From NCBI GenBank assembly GCA_022574775.1, contig JACZRI010000003.1, positions 489 through 34,307 on the forward strand: a DNA stretch of 33,819 nucleotides, in the 5' to 3' direction. Below the pieces are notes generated by a model that searched no databases, was not told the DNA's origin, and saw only the letters and a program-made list of their open reading frames with translations. Shown here piece after piece: positions 15,247 to 23,948 of the stretch (within the stretch, counting starts at the first letter, position 1; every line of letters begins with the position of its first letter). The position numbers and the translations under genes were made by a program. This stretch comes from Patescibacteria group bacterium. GTDB lineage: Bacteria; Patescibacteriota; Minisyncoccia; Minisyncoccales; RBG-13-36-15.

Positions 15247-15492
15247 ATGAAAACAATAAAACCAAACGAGGTTTATACTACCAAAGAAGTTCAGGACTAT
15301 TTAAAGATAAGCAAGAGCACAATTAAACGTTTATTAAAAAGAGGGATAATTAAAGCTAATAAGATTGGCGGTCAATATAGGGTTTTGGGACGGGAGATTT
15401 TAAGCTTGATTTCTCCCCGGGTTGAAAAAAAAGCTTCGGATGTCTACCAACGAATCAAACAAAAGACTAAAGAGACTATCGAAAAATGGTAG
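15247..15492 (+). CDS. Small MerR/excisionase-type HTH DNA-binding protein
   Basis: The 81 residues hold one HTH of the excisionase/MerR helix-turn-helix-17 type: VYTTKEVQDYLKISKSTIKR (9-28), then LLKRGIIKANKIGGQYRVLG with the wing. A charged helical tail follows (about 55-81). It has no ligand-binding domain. The gene sits 29 bases before the first glycan gene behind a consensus promoter. I infer a local regulator, perhaps of its own operon through the repeat at the -35 element, rather than a phage excisionase, because no integrase or attachment site is visible nearby. The ATG is set by the promoter position. Confidence 0.75.
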   Translation: MKTIKPNEVYTTKEVQDYLKISKSTIKRLLKRGIIKANKIGGQYRVLGREILSLISPRVEKKASDVYQRIKQKTKETIEKW

Positions 15493-15521
15493 TTTTTTTA
15501 AGTCTATTTTTATAAATATCT

Positions 15522-16838
15522 ATGAATTTAGATGAACTAATTAAAAACAGAAAAGCAAAGGTGGCTATTGTTGGTCTAGGTTATGTTGGATTACCAACAG
15601 CTGTGGCTTTGGCAAAAGCAGGATATCGGGTTTTCGGAATTGATATTAAAAAAGAAAGAGTCAATATGACGAATAGAGGTAAATCTTATATCTCTGATGT
15701 TTCTTCTGAAGATCTAAAAAAATCAATAAAATCAAAAAAATTAAGAGCCTTTCATAACCACCTTCCTTTAAAAAATTCTGATATTATTTTGATTTGTGTT
15801 CCTACTCCTCTAGATAAAAATAAAATCCCTGATATTTCTTATATTCTGAATACAGCAAAAGAAATCGGAAAATATCTTCATAAAAACCAACTTATTATTT
15901 TAGAAAGCAGTACCTACCCGGGAACAACAAAAGAGATAATTTTACCAATTCTTCAGAAATCAGGTTTCAGGGTCGGGAAAGATTTCTTTTTAGCTTATTC
16001 TCCAGAAAGAATAGATCCTGGGAACAAAGATTATGCCTTGGAAGATATTGCGAGAGTAGTTGGCGGGATAACAAAAAAATGCACCCAATTAACTGCTCAA
16101 TTTTATCAAAGCTTTATTCGAGCTGAAGTTTTTTCTGTGAGTTCTTCGGATGTGGCTGAGATGACAAAAAACTTGGAAAATACTTTTAGATTAGTAAATA
16201 TTTCAATGATAAATGAATTGGCGCTCTTGTGCGGAAAAATGGGAATTGATATCTGGGAAGTAATTACGGCTGCCAAAACAAAACCTTATGGTTTTACGCC
16301 GTTTTATCCTTCCCCAAAAGTGTCTGGCCACTGTATTCCACTTGACCCATTTTACTTAAGTTATAAGGCAAAGGAATATAATTTTGGGGTAAGATTTATT
16401 GAGTTAGCTGGCGAAATTAACGAGCAAATGCCTCACTATGTTATGGCTAAGGTTATTTGGGTATTAAATCTAAAAGCAAAACCGGTTCGTGACTCAAAAG
16501 TATTAATCTGGGGAGTAAGTTATAAAAAAGATATCGAAGATACTCGTGGATCAGCAGCTTATGATATTATTGCGGATTTGATTAGAAAAGGAGCAAAAGT
16601 AGATTATTTCGATCCTTATATCCCAAAATTTAAAGTAAAACACAGAATTTTAAAAAAATCCGCTGTTTTAAAATCAATCAAATATTCTCCAAAAATTCTA
16701 AAAAATTACGATTTAGTTTTAATCTTAACTGACCATTCGGGATTTGATTACGATAAGCTTGCCAAAAAGTCAAAATTAATTGTTGATACCAGAAACGCAA
16801 TAAAATCAAGAAAATATAAAAATATTTATCGGCTTTAA
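15522..16838 (+). CDS. wbpA: UDP-N-acetylglucosamine 6-dehydrogenase (WbpA type)
   Basis: NAD-dependent two-step oxidation of UDP-GlcNAc at C6 to UDP-GlcNAc uronic acid. The 438 residues show the Rossmann motif GLGYVG (18-23), the central SSTYPGTTKE segment, YSPERIDPGN, and the catalytic cysteine C271 in SGHCIPLDP, with the C-terminal UDP-binding domain (VLIWGVSYKKDIEDTRGSAA). SPER.DPGN followed by VVGG favours the WbpA group over WecC or UDP-glucose dehydrogenase. The following genes encode the next four steps of the same pathway in order, which strengthens the substrate call. It is the first enzyme gene of the operon. Confidence 0.88.
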   Translation: MNLDELIKNRKAKVAIVGLGYVGLPTAVALAKAGYRVFGIDIKKERVNMTNRGKSYISDVSSEDLKKSIKSKKLRAFHNHLPLKNSDIILICVPTPLDKNKIPDISYILNTAKEIGKYLHKNQLIILESSTYPGTTKEIILPILQKSGFRVGKDFFLAYSPERIDPGNKDYALEDIARVVGGITKKCTQLTAQFYQSFIRAEVFSVSSSDVAEMTKNLENTFRLVNISMINELALLCGKMGIDIWEVITAAKTKPYGFTPFYPSPKVSGHCIPLDPFYLSYKAKEYNFGVRFIELAGEINEQMPHYVMAKVIWVLNLKAKPVRDSKVLIWGVSYKKDIEDTRGSAAYDIIADLIRKGAKVDYFDPYIPKFKVKHRILKKSAVLKSIKYSPKILKNYDLVLILTDHSGFDYDKLAKKSKLIVDTRNAIKSRKYKNIYRL

Positions 16839-16849
16839 ATTTTATGAAC

Positions 16850-16928
16850 CCCGTTAGAAATTGTGAAGTTAATGGGTCTGTAAAAATACAGCTCTATGGT
16901 TAATAAAACAACAAAAATTTCTAACGGG
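16850..16928. repeat. MITE-like inverted repeat flush with the wbpB start codon
   Basis: CCCGTTAGAAATT (16850-16862) and AATTTCTAACGGG (16916-16928) are perfect 13-bp inverted arms separated by 53 bases. An inner hairpin CTGTA/TACAG (16878-16891) lies in the middle. The right arm ends at the base before the ATG at 16929. The element fills the only sizeable gap in the first part of the operon. It resembles short non-coding hairpin repeats of CPR genomes. No transposase or clear target-site duplication is seen. Confidence 0.65.
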
Positions 16929-17729
16929 ATGAATAAGAGATTTGCCATTATTGGTAAAGGTTTTATATTTAAAGTTCATTCTCAAGCTATTGCGCAAATA
17001 GGAGGAGAAATCGTGGAAGTTGTAGATGAGTCTAATGGGCAAGATGCGTGGAGAGATATGATAAAAAATACTGATGCAGATTGTATTGTAATTTTGACGC
17101 CAAACGACCTTCATTTTGGTATGATCATGGCTGCAGTAGAACAAGGCAAGATAGTTCTTTGCGAAAAACCTTTAGTAGTTAATTCAGAACAAGCAAGAAT
17201 TTTAGTCAAAAAGCCAAACATTTTTACCGTATTACAATTAAGATATCACCCTTTAGTTAAAGACTTAAAATCTAAGATAAATAAAAGTGAGAACCATAAA
17301 ATCAATATGGATATTTCTGTTTATAGAGACGAAAAATATTATCAGGGTTGGAAAGGGCAAAAAGAAAAATCTGGCGGCCTTCTCTTTAATTTAGGGATAC
17401 ATTATTTTGATTTACTTCAATATTTATTTGGTGAAGAAAAAAGAGTTACCATTTTAACTCTTAACGAAAAAACAGGAAGAGGGATCATAGAAGGGGGTAA
17501 CTATATTTGTAATTGGAAAGTGAGTACCGGTGAAAAAAAAGATAATCAAAGACGAGTGTTTAAAATAAACGGTACTGATTATAATTTTTCATCAAAAGAT
17601 AACTTATCTTATGAGAATCTACATACATCCGTTTATCAAGATTTACTGAATAAAAAAGGAATTACTCCGGAAGAAGCCTTAAAGTCAATTATGTTAGTTG
17701 AAAAACTCTATGCATCCTCAAAAAAATAA
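16929..17729 (+). CDS. wbpB: Gfo/Idh-type oxidoreductase, UDP-GlcNAcA 3-dehydrogenase (WbpB type)
   Basis: In the Wbp pathway this enzyme oxidises C3 of UDP-GlcNAcA to a 3-keto sugar, which the WbpE enzyme then aminates. The protein has 266 residues from the chosen start. It opens with the NAD-binding motif MNKRFAIIGKGFIFKVHSQA, the usual start of the family. TPNDLHFGM and the catalytic-region EKPLVV follow, then GLLFNLGIHYFDLLQYLFG with the conserved GxHxxD. A longer frame begins at 16896, but its extra residues are encoded by the repeat, so the ATG at 16929 is preferred. It is somewhat shorter than typical WbpB (about 310 residues). It overlaps the next gene by 20 bases. Confidence 0.85.
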   Translation: MNKRFAIIGKGFIFKVHSQAIAQIGGEIVEVVDESNGQDAWRDMIKNTDADCIVILTPNDLHFGMIMAAVEQGKIVLCEKPLVVNSEQARILVKKPNIFTVLQLRYHPLVKDLKSKINKSENHKINMDISVYRDEKYYQGWKGQKEKSGGLLFNLGIHYFDLLQYLFGEEKRVTILTLNEKTGRGIIEGGNYICNWKVSTGEKKDNQRRVFKINGTDYNFSSKDNLSYENLHTSVYQDLLNKKGITPEEALKSIMLVEKLYASSKK

Positions 17730-18309
17730 ATTTTGGGTTCACAAAACAGCAGAAATTCAAGAAGGGGCTAAAATTGGCAAAGGGACAAAAATTTGGCAGA
17801 ACTGCCAGATTTTAAAAGGGGCAAAAATCGGGGAACATTGCAGCATTGGCCACAATTGCTTCGTTAGCTCCAAAGCAAAGTTGGGAAACGGAGTAAAGCT
17901 TGAATCAAACATCGATATCTGGGATTTAATTACTTTAGAAGATTATGTTTTTGTTGGACCTTCAGCTGTTTTTACCAACGATAAAAACCCAAGAGCGAAA
18001 TACCCAAAATCAAAATATCCAAAATATGGAAGATGGCTTCCAACTATAGTGAAAGAAGGAGCTACCATTGGAGCCAATGCTACTATAATTTGTGGCAATA
18101 CCATTGGGAAATGTGCAATGGTTGGAGCTGGCGCAGTTGTTTCAAAAAATATTCCAGATTATGCTATTGCAGTGGGAATACCGATGAAGATTGTTGGGTG
18201 GGTATGTGAGTGTGGCAATAAATTAAAATTTAGAAAAAATAAAGCCATTTGTAAAATCTGCAAGAGGAGCTATAAGCAAAAAGGAGATAAAACATGGCAA
18301 ATAAAATAA
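17710..18309 (+). CDS. wbpD: UDP-3-amino-sugar N-acetyltransferase (WbpD type) with zinc ribbon
   Basis: Left-handed beta-helix acetyltransferase expected to acetylate the 3-amino group made by the WbpE enzyme. The 199 residues show hexapeptide repeats throughout: IQEGAKIGKGTKIWQNCQIL, IGEHCSIGHNCFV, TIGANATIICGNTIG and the MVGAGAVVSKNIPDYAIAVG closing repeat. The catalytic-region TNDKNPRA loop is also present. The C-terminus adds CECG and CKIC (about 172-190), a four-cysteine zinc-ribbon-like tail. The ATG at 17710 is preferred over the TTG at 17698. The gene overlaps wbpB by 20 bases and the aminotransferase gene by 16, so translation is coupled. Confidence 0.88.
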   Translation: MHPQKNKFWVHKTAEIQEGAKIGKGTKIWQNCQILKGAKIGEHCSIGHNCFVSSKAKLGNGVKLESNIDIWDLITLEDYVFVGPSAVFTNDKNPRAKYPKSKYPKYGRWLPTIVKEGATIGANATIICGNTIGKCAMVGAGAVVSKNIPDYAIAVGIPMKIVGWVCECGNKLKFRKNKAICKICKRSYKQKGDKTWQIK

Positions 18310-19430
18310 AATTTATAGATCTAAAAAAACAGTATAGTTCAATTGGAATATACATAGACGCAGCAATTCAAAAAGTTTTAGATAGTGGAAATTTTATTGG
18401 AGGAGAAGAAGTAGAAAAATTTGAAAAAGAAGTTGCCAAATTTTGTGATGTTAAATATGCAATCGGTGTTAATTCTGGAACAGACGCTCTTTTTTTATCC
18501 CTTAAAGCCTTGGGGATTGGTTCTGGAGATGAAGTAATCACTTCTCCTTTTACCTTTATTGCTACAGCTGAAGTTATCGCCAATTTGGGAGCGAAACCGG
18601 TTTTTGCTGATATTGAAAGCGATACTTTCAATATCAGCCCCTCAAAAATTGAAGAATACCTAAAAACTAAAAACTATAAACTAAAAGCTAAAGTTATTAT
18701 TCCCGTTCATTTATTCGGTCAAATAGCGGATATGGAAGAAGTTATGAGAATTGCGAAGAAATATAGATTAAAAGTTATTGAAGATGCAGCTCAAGCAATC
18801 GGCGCTGAATATAAGAAAAAGAAAGCAGCGACAATTGGAGATCTTGGATGTTTTTCTTTTTTTCCTTCTAAGAATTTAGGAGCTTATGGGGATGGGGGAA
18901 TGGTAATAACGAATAATAAAAGATTGGCGGAAAAAATCCGCCTTTTAAGAAATCACGGCTCCTCGCAGAAAAATAAATATAAAAACCTTATTTTAGGAAC
19001 AAACTCAAGGTTAGATGTTTTTCAAGCATCAGTTTTAAGAGTGAAGTTAAAATATCTCAAAAAATGGAATCAAAAAAGACAAGAAATAGCCAATCTTTAT
19101 AATAAAGAATTAAAAGAAATAGGCGATATAATAACCCCTTTTGTTGTTTCTGGAAGAAACCATATTTTCCATCAGTATGTAATAACGACAAAATATAGAG
19201 ATAAATTAAAAGAATATTTGGCAAAACAAAAAATACAAACAATGATTTACTATTCAATACCTTTGCATTTACAACCTGTTTTTAAACATTTAGGTTACAA
19301 AAAAGGCGATTTCTCAAATTCAGAAAGACTAGCCAAAGAAGTTTTATCTTTGCCTATTTATCCAGAAATTAAAAAAGAAGAAATAGACTTTATTATCAAG
19401 AAGATTAAAAATTTTTATGATAAAAAATAA
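18294..19430 (+). CDS. wbpE: DegT/DnrJ/EryC1 aminotransferase (WbpE type)
   Basis: PLP-dependent transfer of an amino group to the 3-keto UDP-sugar acid. The 378 residues have the full DegT layout: the substrate loop NSGTDALFLSLKALGIGSGD, EDAAQAIGAEY, the PLP lysine K193 in FFPSKNLGAYGDGG, and RLDVFQASVL. A good SD (AAGGAG) lies about eight bases before the ATG, inside the end of wbpD. Its position between the acetyltransferase and the epimerase matches the P. aeruginosa wbp order. Sequence alone could also fit other sugar aminotransferases, so the substrate rests on context. Confidence 0.87.
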   Translation: MANKIKFIDLKKQYSSIGIYIDAAIQKVLDSGNFIGGEEVEKFEKEVAKFCDVKYAIGVNSGTDALFLSLKALGIGSGDEVITSPFTFIATAEVIANLGAKPVFADIESDTFNISPSKIEEYLKTKNYKLKAKVIIPVHLFGQIADMEEVMRIAKKYRLKVIEDAAQAIGAEYKKKKAATIGDLGCFSFFPSKNLGAYGDGGMVITNNKRLAEKIRLLRNHGSSQKNKYKNLILGTNSRLDVFQASVLRVKLKYLKKWNQKRQEIANLYNKELKEIGDIITPFVVSGRNHIFHQYVITTKYRDKLKEYLAKQKIQTMIYYSIPLHLQPVFKHLGYKKGDFSNSERLAKEVLSLPIYPEIKKEEIDFIIKKIKNFYDKK

Positions 19431-20520
19431 AATTTTAGTAATTGTCGGAACAAGGCCAAATTTCATAAAAATAGCTCCTCTTTTTTCCGAACTTAAAAAA
19501 TATCCAAAAATAAAACCAATTTTAGTTCATACCGGACAGCATTATGATTTTGAAATGTCTCAAATTTTTTTTCAGGATTTTAAAATTCCAAAACCAAATT
19601 ATAATCTAAGAGTAGGTTCTAACTCTCATGGGATCCAAACGGCAAAAATAATGATTAAATTAGAACCCGTTATTTTAAAAGAAAAACCAAATATTGTTAT
19701 TGTAGTTGGCGATGTTAACTCAACGTTAGCCGGCGCTCTAGTTGCTTCAAAATTAAATATCCCAGTTGCGCATATAGAAGCCGGGATGAGAAGTTATGAT
19801 AAAAGAATGCCGGAAGAAATAAATCGTGTTTTAACTGATCACATTTCTGATATTTTATTAGTTACATCTTATTTTGATAAAAGAAATCTCTTAAAAGAAG
19901 GCATTGATTCAAAAAAAATATTTATCGTCGGAAATATTATGACAGATTCACTTTTGAATATTAAAGATAAAGTCTCAGAAAAGGTTTTAAAAAAATTTAA
20001 AATAGGAACTAAAAAATATGGATTATTAACAGTTCATAGAGCCGAGAATACTAACAACAAAGATAGGCTTAAAAAAATATTAGAAGCTGTTTTAGAAATT
20101 TCAAAAATCACGCCTATTATTTTTCCAATTCATCCAAGAACCAAAAAAATGATTGAAAATTTTAAAATTAATTATTTATTAAAAGAATCACCAAGATTAA
20201 TAGTAACACGTCCTATATCTTATATTGATAATATTAGTTTAGTTAAAAATGCAAAATTTGTTTTAACTGATTCCGGCGGATTACAACACGAAACTACTAT
20301 TCTAGGGATCCCGTGTCTGACAATGAGAGAAAACACAGAATGGCAAATAACTATTCAGAACGGAACAAATTTACTTGTTGGAATATCAAAAAATAAAATA
20401 ATCAAAGAAGCGCTAGGAATAACTAATATGAGAAAAAAAATTAAAAAAATAAAATATTGGGACGGAAAAACAGCACAAAGAATAATAAAAATATTAAATT
20501 CTAAAATTAATGCAAAATAA
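19417..20520 (+). CDS. wbpI: UDP-sugar C2-epimerase (WbpI/WecB family)
   Basis: Non-hydrolysing epimerase inverting C2, here expected to turn UDP-2,3-diacetamido-glucuronic acid into the manno form. The 367 residues show VGTRPNFIKIAPL, HTGQHYDFEMSQIFF, GDVNSTLAGALVASKL, HIEAGMRSYDKRMPEEINR, HRAEN and TDSGGLQHETTILGIPCLTM, all typical of the WecB fold and complete. WecB and WbpI cannot be told apart by motif, so the assignment follows from the four preceding genes. It overlaps the aminotransferase gene by 14 bases and the flippase gene by 11. From here to about 29200 the DNA looks visibly more AT-rich, with many AAA/ATA codons. Confidence 0.85.
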   Translation: MIKNKILVIVGTRPNFIKIAPLFSELKKYPKIKPILVHTGQHYDFEMSQIFFQDFKIPKPNYNLRVGSNSHGIQTAKIMIKLEPVILKEKPNIVIVVGDVNSTLAGALVASKLNIPVAHIEAGMRSYDKRMPEEINRVLTDHISDILLVTSYFDKRNLLKEGIDSKKIFIVGNIMTDSLLNIKDKVSEKVLKKFKIGTKKYGLLTVHRAENTNNKDRLKKILEAVLEISKITPIIFPIHPRTKKMIENFKINYLLKESPRLIVTRPISYIDNISLVKNAKFVLTDSGGLQHETTILGIPCLTMRENTEWQITIQNGTNLLVGISKNKIIKEALGITNMRKKIKKIKYWDGKTAQRIIKILNSKINAK

Positions 20521-21841
20521 TAGTTTTTCTAAAAATAGTTTAATAACTTTACTAACCGAAATACTTCTTTTTATTTTCGGGCTTGTTTACTTAATTATTT
20601 TAACTAGGGTTTTAGGCCCTGCAGGGAAGGGTATTTATTCTTTAATTATTTTAGTACCTGCTTTAATGCTTTCTTTCGGAAGTTTGGGTTTGGAATCAGC
20701 CAATGTTTATTTTATAGGTAAAAGAAAATATAATATTAAAGATATTATTTCAAATTCTTTGGTTATGTCTGTTTTCTTAGGAGTTATTTTAATTTTTGCA
20801 TTTTTTATTCTTTCTAAATTTTATTTTTTTAAAAATTTTCTTGATTCAAGTCAAATTTCATTAATTTATCTTTGGTTAATAGTTTTAACTATTCCTTTAT
20901 CTTTATTTTTAAGTTTATTTCGTAATATTATAAAAGGAGCAGGGGAAATAACAAATTTTAATAAAACTAGGATATTGGAAAGTTTTATTGGCTTGGTTAG
21001 CGTTATTGTTTTATTATTAATTTTGAAACAAGGAATTTTCGGAGCTATTTTAGCATATATAATTGCTTTAATCGCTGGAATTATTTTTGTCATTTATTTA
21101 GTAAAAAAAATAGCGAATTTCAGCGCTTCTATTAATTTTAGTTTATTAAAGGATTCATTTATTTATGGAGGCAAGGTATATTTGGCTAACACGATTTCTT
21201 TTTTAAATTACAGGTTAGATATGCTTTTGATAGCAATTTTTTTAGCCCCGGCAGAAGTTGCGATTCAAGTGGGTTTTTATAGTATTGCTGTGGGTATGGC
21301 TGAAAAAATATTTATTATTCCTGGAGCGCTTTCAACTGTTTTATTCCCAAAAGTTTCTTCTATTGAAAATTATGAAGCAGACAATCTTACACCTAAAGTT
21401 GTTCGTCACACATTTTTTATTGTTCTGGTTGTTTCATTTTTACTTTTATTTCTAGCCAATCCATTGATTATAATTGCTTTTGGCAAAGAATTCTTGGCGT
21501 CTGTCCTCCCATTTATATTCCTATTACCAGGAATTATTGCTTTTAGCGTTGGTGGAGTAATAGCTGCTGATCTTTCCGGAAGAGGCAAACCGCAATATGC
21601 TATCTATTCTTCTATAACCGGTTTAATTTTAAATATAATTTTAAATATTATTTTAATCCCAAGATATGGTATTGCTGGAGCGGCTGTTGCTTCAAGTATT
21701 AGTTATTGGGCAGATACATTTATAGTTCTTCGGGCTTTCATTAAAATTTCAGGAAAATCATTATTCGAGGTTTTAATAATAAAAAAACAGGATTTCCGGG
21801 ATTATTATAATTTATTTTTAAAATTGAGAGAAGGAAAATAG
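20510..21841 (+). CDS. Wzx-type polysaccharide flippase (MOP superfamily)
   Basis: Membrane transporter that would move the undecaprenyl-linked repeat unit across the cytoplasmic membrane. The 443 residues contain about twelve to fourteen hydrophobic helices. The N-terminus has the family signature LIILTRVLGPAGKGIYSLII, and the second half has DLSGRGKPQYAIYSSITGLI followed by IPRYGIAGAAVASSISYWAD. It is complete. Start overlaps the epimerase gene, and the stop lies ten bases before the next glycosyltransferase. No dedicated Wzy is present in the operon, so the Wzy_C/TPR protein encoded upstream is the likely partner. Confidence 0.88.
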   Translation: MQNNSFSKNSLITLLTEILLFIFGLVYLIILTRVLGPAGKGIYSLIILVPALMLSFGSLGLESANVYFIGKRKYNIKDIISNSLVMSVFLGVILIFAFFILSKFYFFKNFLDSSQISLIYLWLIVLTIPLSLFLSLFRNIIKGAGEITNFNKTRILESFIGLVSVIVLLLILKQGIFGAILAYIIALIAGIIFVIYLVKKIANFSASINFSLLKDSFIYGGKVYLANTISFLNYRLDMLLIAIFLAPAEVAIQVGFYSIAVGMAEKIFIIPGALSTVLFPKVSSIENYEADNLTPKVVRHTFFIVLVVSFLLLFLANPLIIIAFGKEFLASVLPFIFLLPGIIAFSVGGVIAADLSGRGKPQYAIYSSITGLILNIILNIILIPRYGIAGAAVASSISYWADTFIVLRAFIKISGKSLFEVLIIKKQDFRDYYNLFLKLREGK

Positions 21842-21851
21842 AAAATAGAAA

Positions 21852-22991
21852 ATGGAAAATAAAAATCTCACAATATGTTTTTTAGGAAGCGCAGCAACTA
21901 TTCATACTTTAAAATGGGCTGATTATTTTTCGAGAAAAGGGCATAATGTTCATTTATGTTCTTATGAACCGGTTTTAAAGGGATATGATTTGGGCAACAT
22001 AAAATTACATTCACTCAAAAAGAAAATACCGATAGATATTTGGCCATTTAGTAGTATTTTAAATCTGCCATTTTTAAGGAAAACCATTATAGAATTAGTT
22101 AAAGAAATAAAAACAGATATTGTTCATTCGCATTATGCTACTAGTTATGGAAGCTTGGGAGTTTTGTCTGATTTTCATCCATTTGTTTTAACCGTATGGG
22201 GTTCTGATATTTTAATTACACCGCAAAAATTTTTGCCTTCAAAACTATCTGTCAAATACTATCTTAAAAAAGCGGATTTAATTACTTGCGATGCAGGTCA
22301 TATAAAAGAAGCTATGATTAAGTTGGGGGCTAGTAAATCAAAAATAAAAATAATTAATTTTGGGATAGATACTGAGAAATTTAGACCAGGGATATTTAAT
22401 GAAAAATTAAAAGAAAAATTAAGAATAAAAAATAAAAAAGTTGTAATTAGTTTAAGAAGTTTAGATCCTATTTACGATATTGAAACTTTGATAAAAACAG
22501 CTTCTATCGTTGTTAAAAAATATTCCCGGGTAAAATTTATTATTGCTGGCAATGGTCCCCAGAAAGAAGAATTAGAAAATTTAGTTGAAAATCTTAATAT
22601 TTCAGATAAAATTATTTTTACGGGTTATATTTCTAACAATGAAATTCCTTTTTACCTTGGAGTTTCTGATATATATGTTTCAACATCTTTATCAGATGCT
22701 GGAATTTCATCCAGTACAGCAGAAGCTATGGCTTGTGGATTGCCGGTAGTGATTACTGATAACGGAGAAAATAGAACATGGGTCAAAGAAGGGAATGGAG
22801 GTTTTTTAATAAAAGAAAGGAACCCAAAAGTTTTAGCAGAAAAAATAATTTTTCTATTGAAAAATGAAGATAAAGGAAAAAATTTTGGTATAGAAAATAG
22901 GAAAACAATCATAAAAAGAAACGATTACCATAATGAAATGTCAAAAATGGAAGAGATTTATTATAAACTCGTTAATAAGAAAGAATTATAG
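21852..22991 (+). CDS. GT4-family glycosyltransferase, copy 1 of a paralogous pair
   Basis: Cytoplasmic retaining glycosyltransferase with a GT-B fold. The 379 residues show the N-terminal acceptor domain (ICFLGSAATIHTLKWADYFS, TVWGSDILITPQKF) and the C-terminal donor domain (STAEAMACGLPVVITDNGEN). It is clearly paralogous to the protein encoded at 25315: both share VWGSD, ADLITCDA, KEAMIKLG and SKIKIINFG in the same places. The pair flanks the FkbM, hisH and hisF genes. In the P. aeruginosa O5 locus two related transferases likewise add the two mannuronic acid derivatives, so I infer that each paralogue adds one of them. Three near copies of AGAAAAT precede the start. Confidence 0.85.
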   Translation: MENKNLTICFLGSAATIHTLKWADYFSRKGHNVHLCSYEPVLKGYDLGNIKLHSLKKKIPIDIWPFSSILNLPFLRKTIIELVKEIKTDIVHSHYATSYGSLGVLSDFHPFVLTVWGSDILITPQKFLPSKLSVKYYLKKADLITCDAGHIKEAMIKLGASKSKIKIINFGIDTEKFRPGIFNEKLKEKLRIKNKKVVISLRSLDPIYDIETLIKTASIVVKKYSRVKFIIAGNGPQKEELENLVENLNISDKIIFTGYISNNEIPFYLGVSDIYVSTSLSDAGISSSTAEAMACGLPVVITDNGENRTWVKEGNGGFLIKERNPKVLAEKIIFLLKNEDKGKNFGIENRKTIIKRNDYHNEMSKMEEIYYKLVNKKEL

Positions 22992-22997
22992 CTAATT

Positions 22998-23948
22998 ATG
23001 AATATGTTAAAATTATTTCTTTTCAATATTTTAGAGAAAAGCTTAAGTATTTTTGGTAAGTTTGGTATAAATAAAAAGACGCCGGGCGCCATCCCGATTT
23101 ATAATTTTTTATTTAAAAGTTTTTGGCCATATAAGAATGTTACAGAGATTCAGGGAAGTAAAATGATTCTAAATGTAAATGATGAGTCTTATGCTATGCG
23201 TAAAACCTTTAAAGCTTATGCCTCAAGAGATGTTCATGAGGAGGTAACAACAGAGCTATTTAAACAAATTGTAAAAAAAGGTAATACAGTAGTAGATTTG
23301 GGGGCTAATCTTGGATATTTTACACTCTTGGCAGCAAAGATTGTTGGAGATAAAGGGAAAATTTTTGCTTTTGAACCAGAACCTAAAAATTATAGCTACC
23401 TTAAAAAAAATATAGAAATTAATAATTATAAAAACGTGACGGCCTTTCAAAAGGCTGTTTCTGATAAAAATGATAAAACTAAACTATATATTTGCGATTA
23501 TGATAGTGGGCATCATACAATAAATAAATATGACGGAATTAAAGCTTATAGCCATGGCAGAAAAACTGAAGAAAAATCAATTGATATAGAAACTGTAACT
23601 CTTGATAGTTTTTTGTATGAAAAAGCAGATAGTGTCAATGTTATTAAAATGGATGTTGAGGGAGCAGAAATGCTGGCTTTATTGGGAATGGATAAAACGC
23701 TAAGAAACAATAAAAATATTCAGATGATCATTGAATTTTTTCCTCTTTTAATTGAAAAAATGGGAAATGATCCTAAAGAATTCATTAGAAAGTTAATTGA
23801 AGATTATGGTTTTTCAGTCTATATTATCCCTGATGATTATAATGCCCAAACTGAGAAAATGGAAAAATTGAATAATGTTCAGGAAGTTATGGCTTATCGT
23901 AGAGAGGAAGACGACCATGTTAATTTATTTTTAAAAAGAGAAAAATGA
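22998..23948 (+). CDS. FkbM-family SAM-dependent methyltransferase
   Basis: Transfers methyl from SAM to an oxygen, in glycan loci usually a sugar hydroxyl. The 316 residues contain motif I VVDLGANLGYFTLLAAKI (about 98-115) and the acidic IFAFEPEPKNYSYLKKNI, then the FkbM signature VNVIKMDVEGAEMLALLGM (about 213-231). The N-terminal 90 residues are a family-typical helical lead. Complete. It sits six bases after the glycosyltransferase and shares ATGA with hisH, so it belongs to the operon. The target sugar is unknown. Confidence 0.85.
   Translation: MNMLKLFLFNILEKSLSIFGKFGINKKTPGAIPIYNFLFKSFWPYKNVTEIQGSKMILNVNDESYAMRKTFKAYASRDVHEEVTTELFKQIVKKGNTVVDLGANLGYFTLLAAKIVGDKGKIFAFEPEPKNYSYLKKNIEINNYKNVTAFQKAVSDKNDKTKLYICDYDSGHHTINKYDGIKAYSHGRKTEEKSIDIETVTLDSFLYEKADSVNVIKMDVEGAEMLALLGMDKTLRNNKNIQMIIEFFPLLIEKMGNDPKEFIRKLIEDYGFSVYIIPDDYNAQTEKMEKLNNVQEVMAYRREEDDHVNLFLKREK

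Noticed and set aside
15247-15492. Excisionase-type HTH as a sign of a prophage or integrative element
   Set aside because: No integrase, attachment repeats or phage genes are nearby. Such small HTH proteins are widespread as ordinary regulators.
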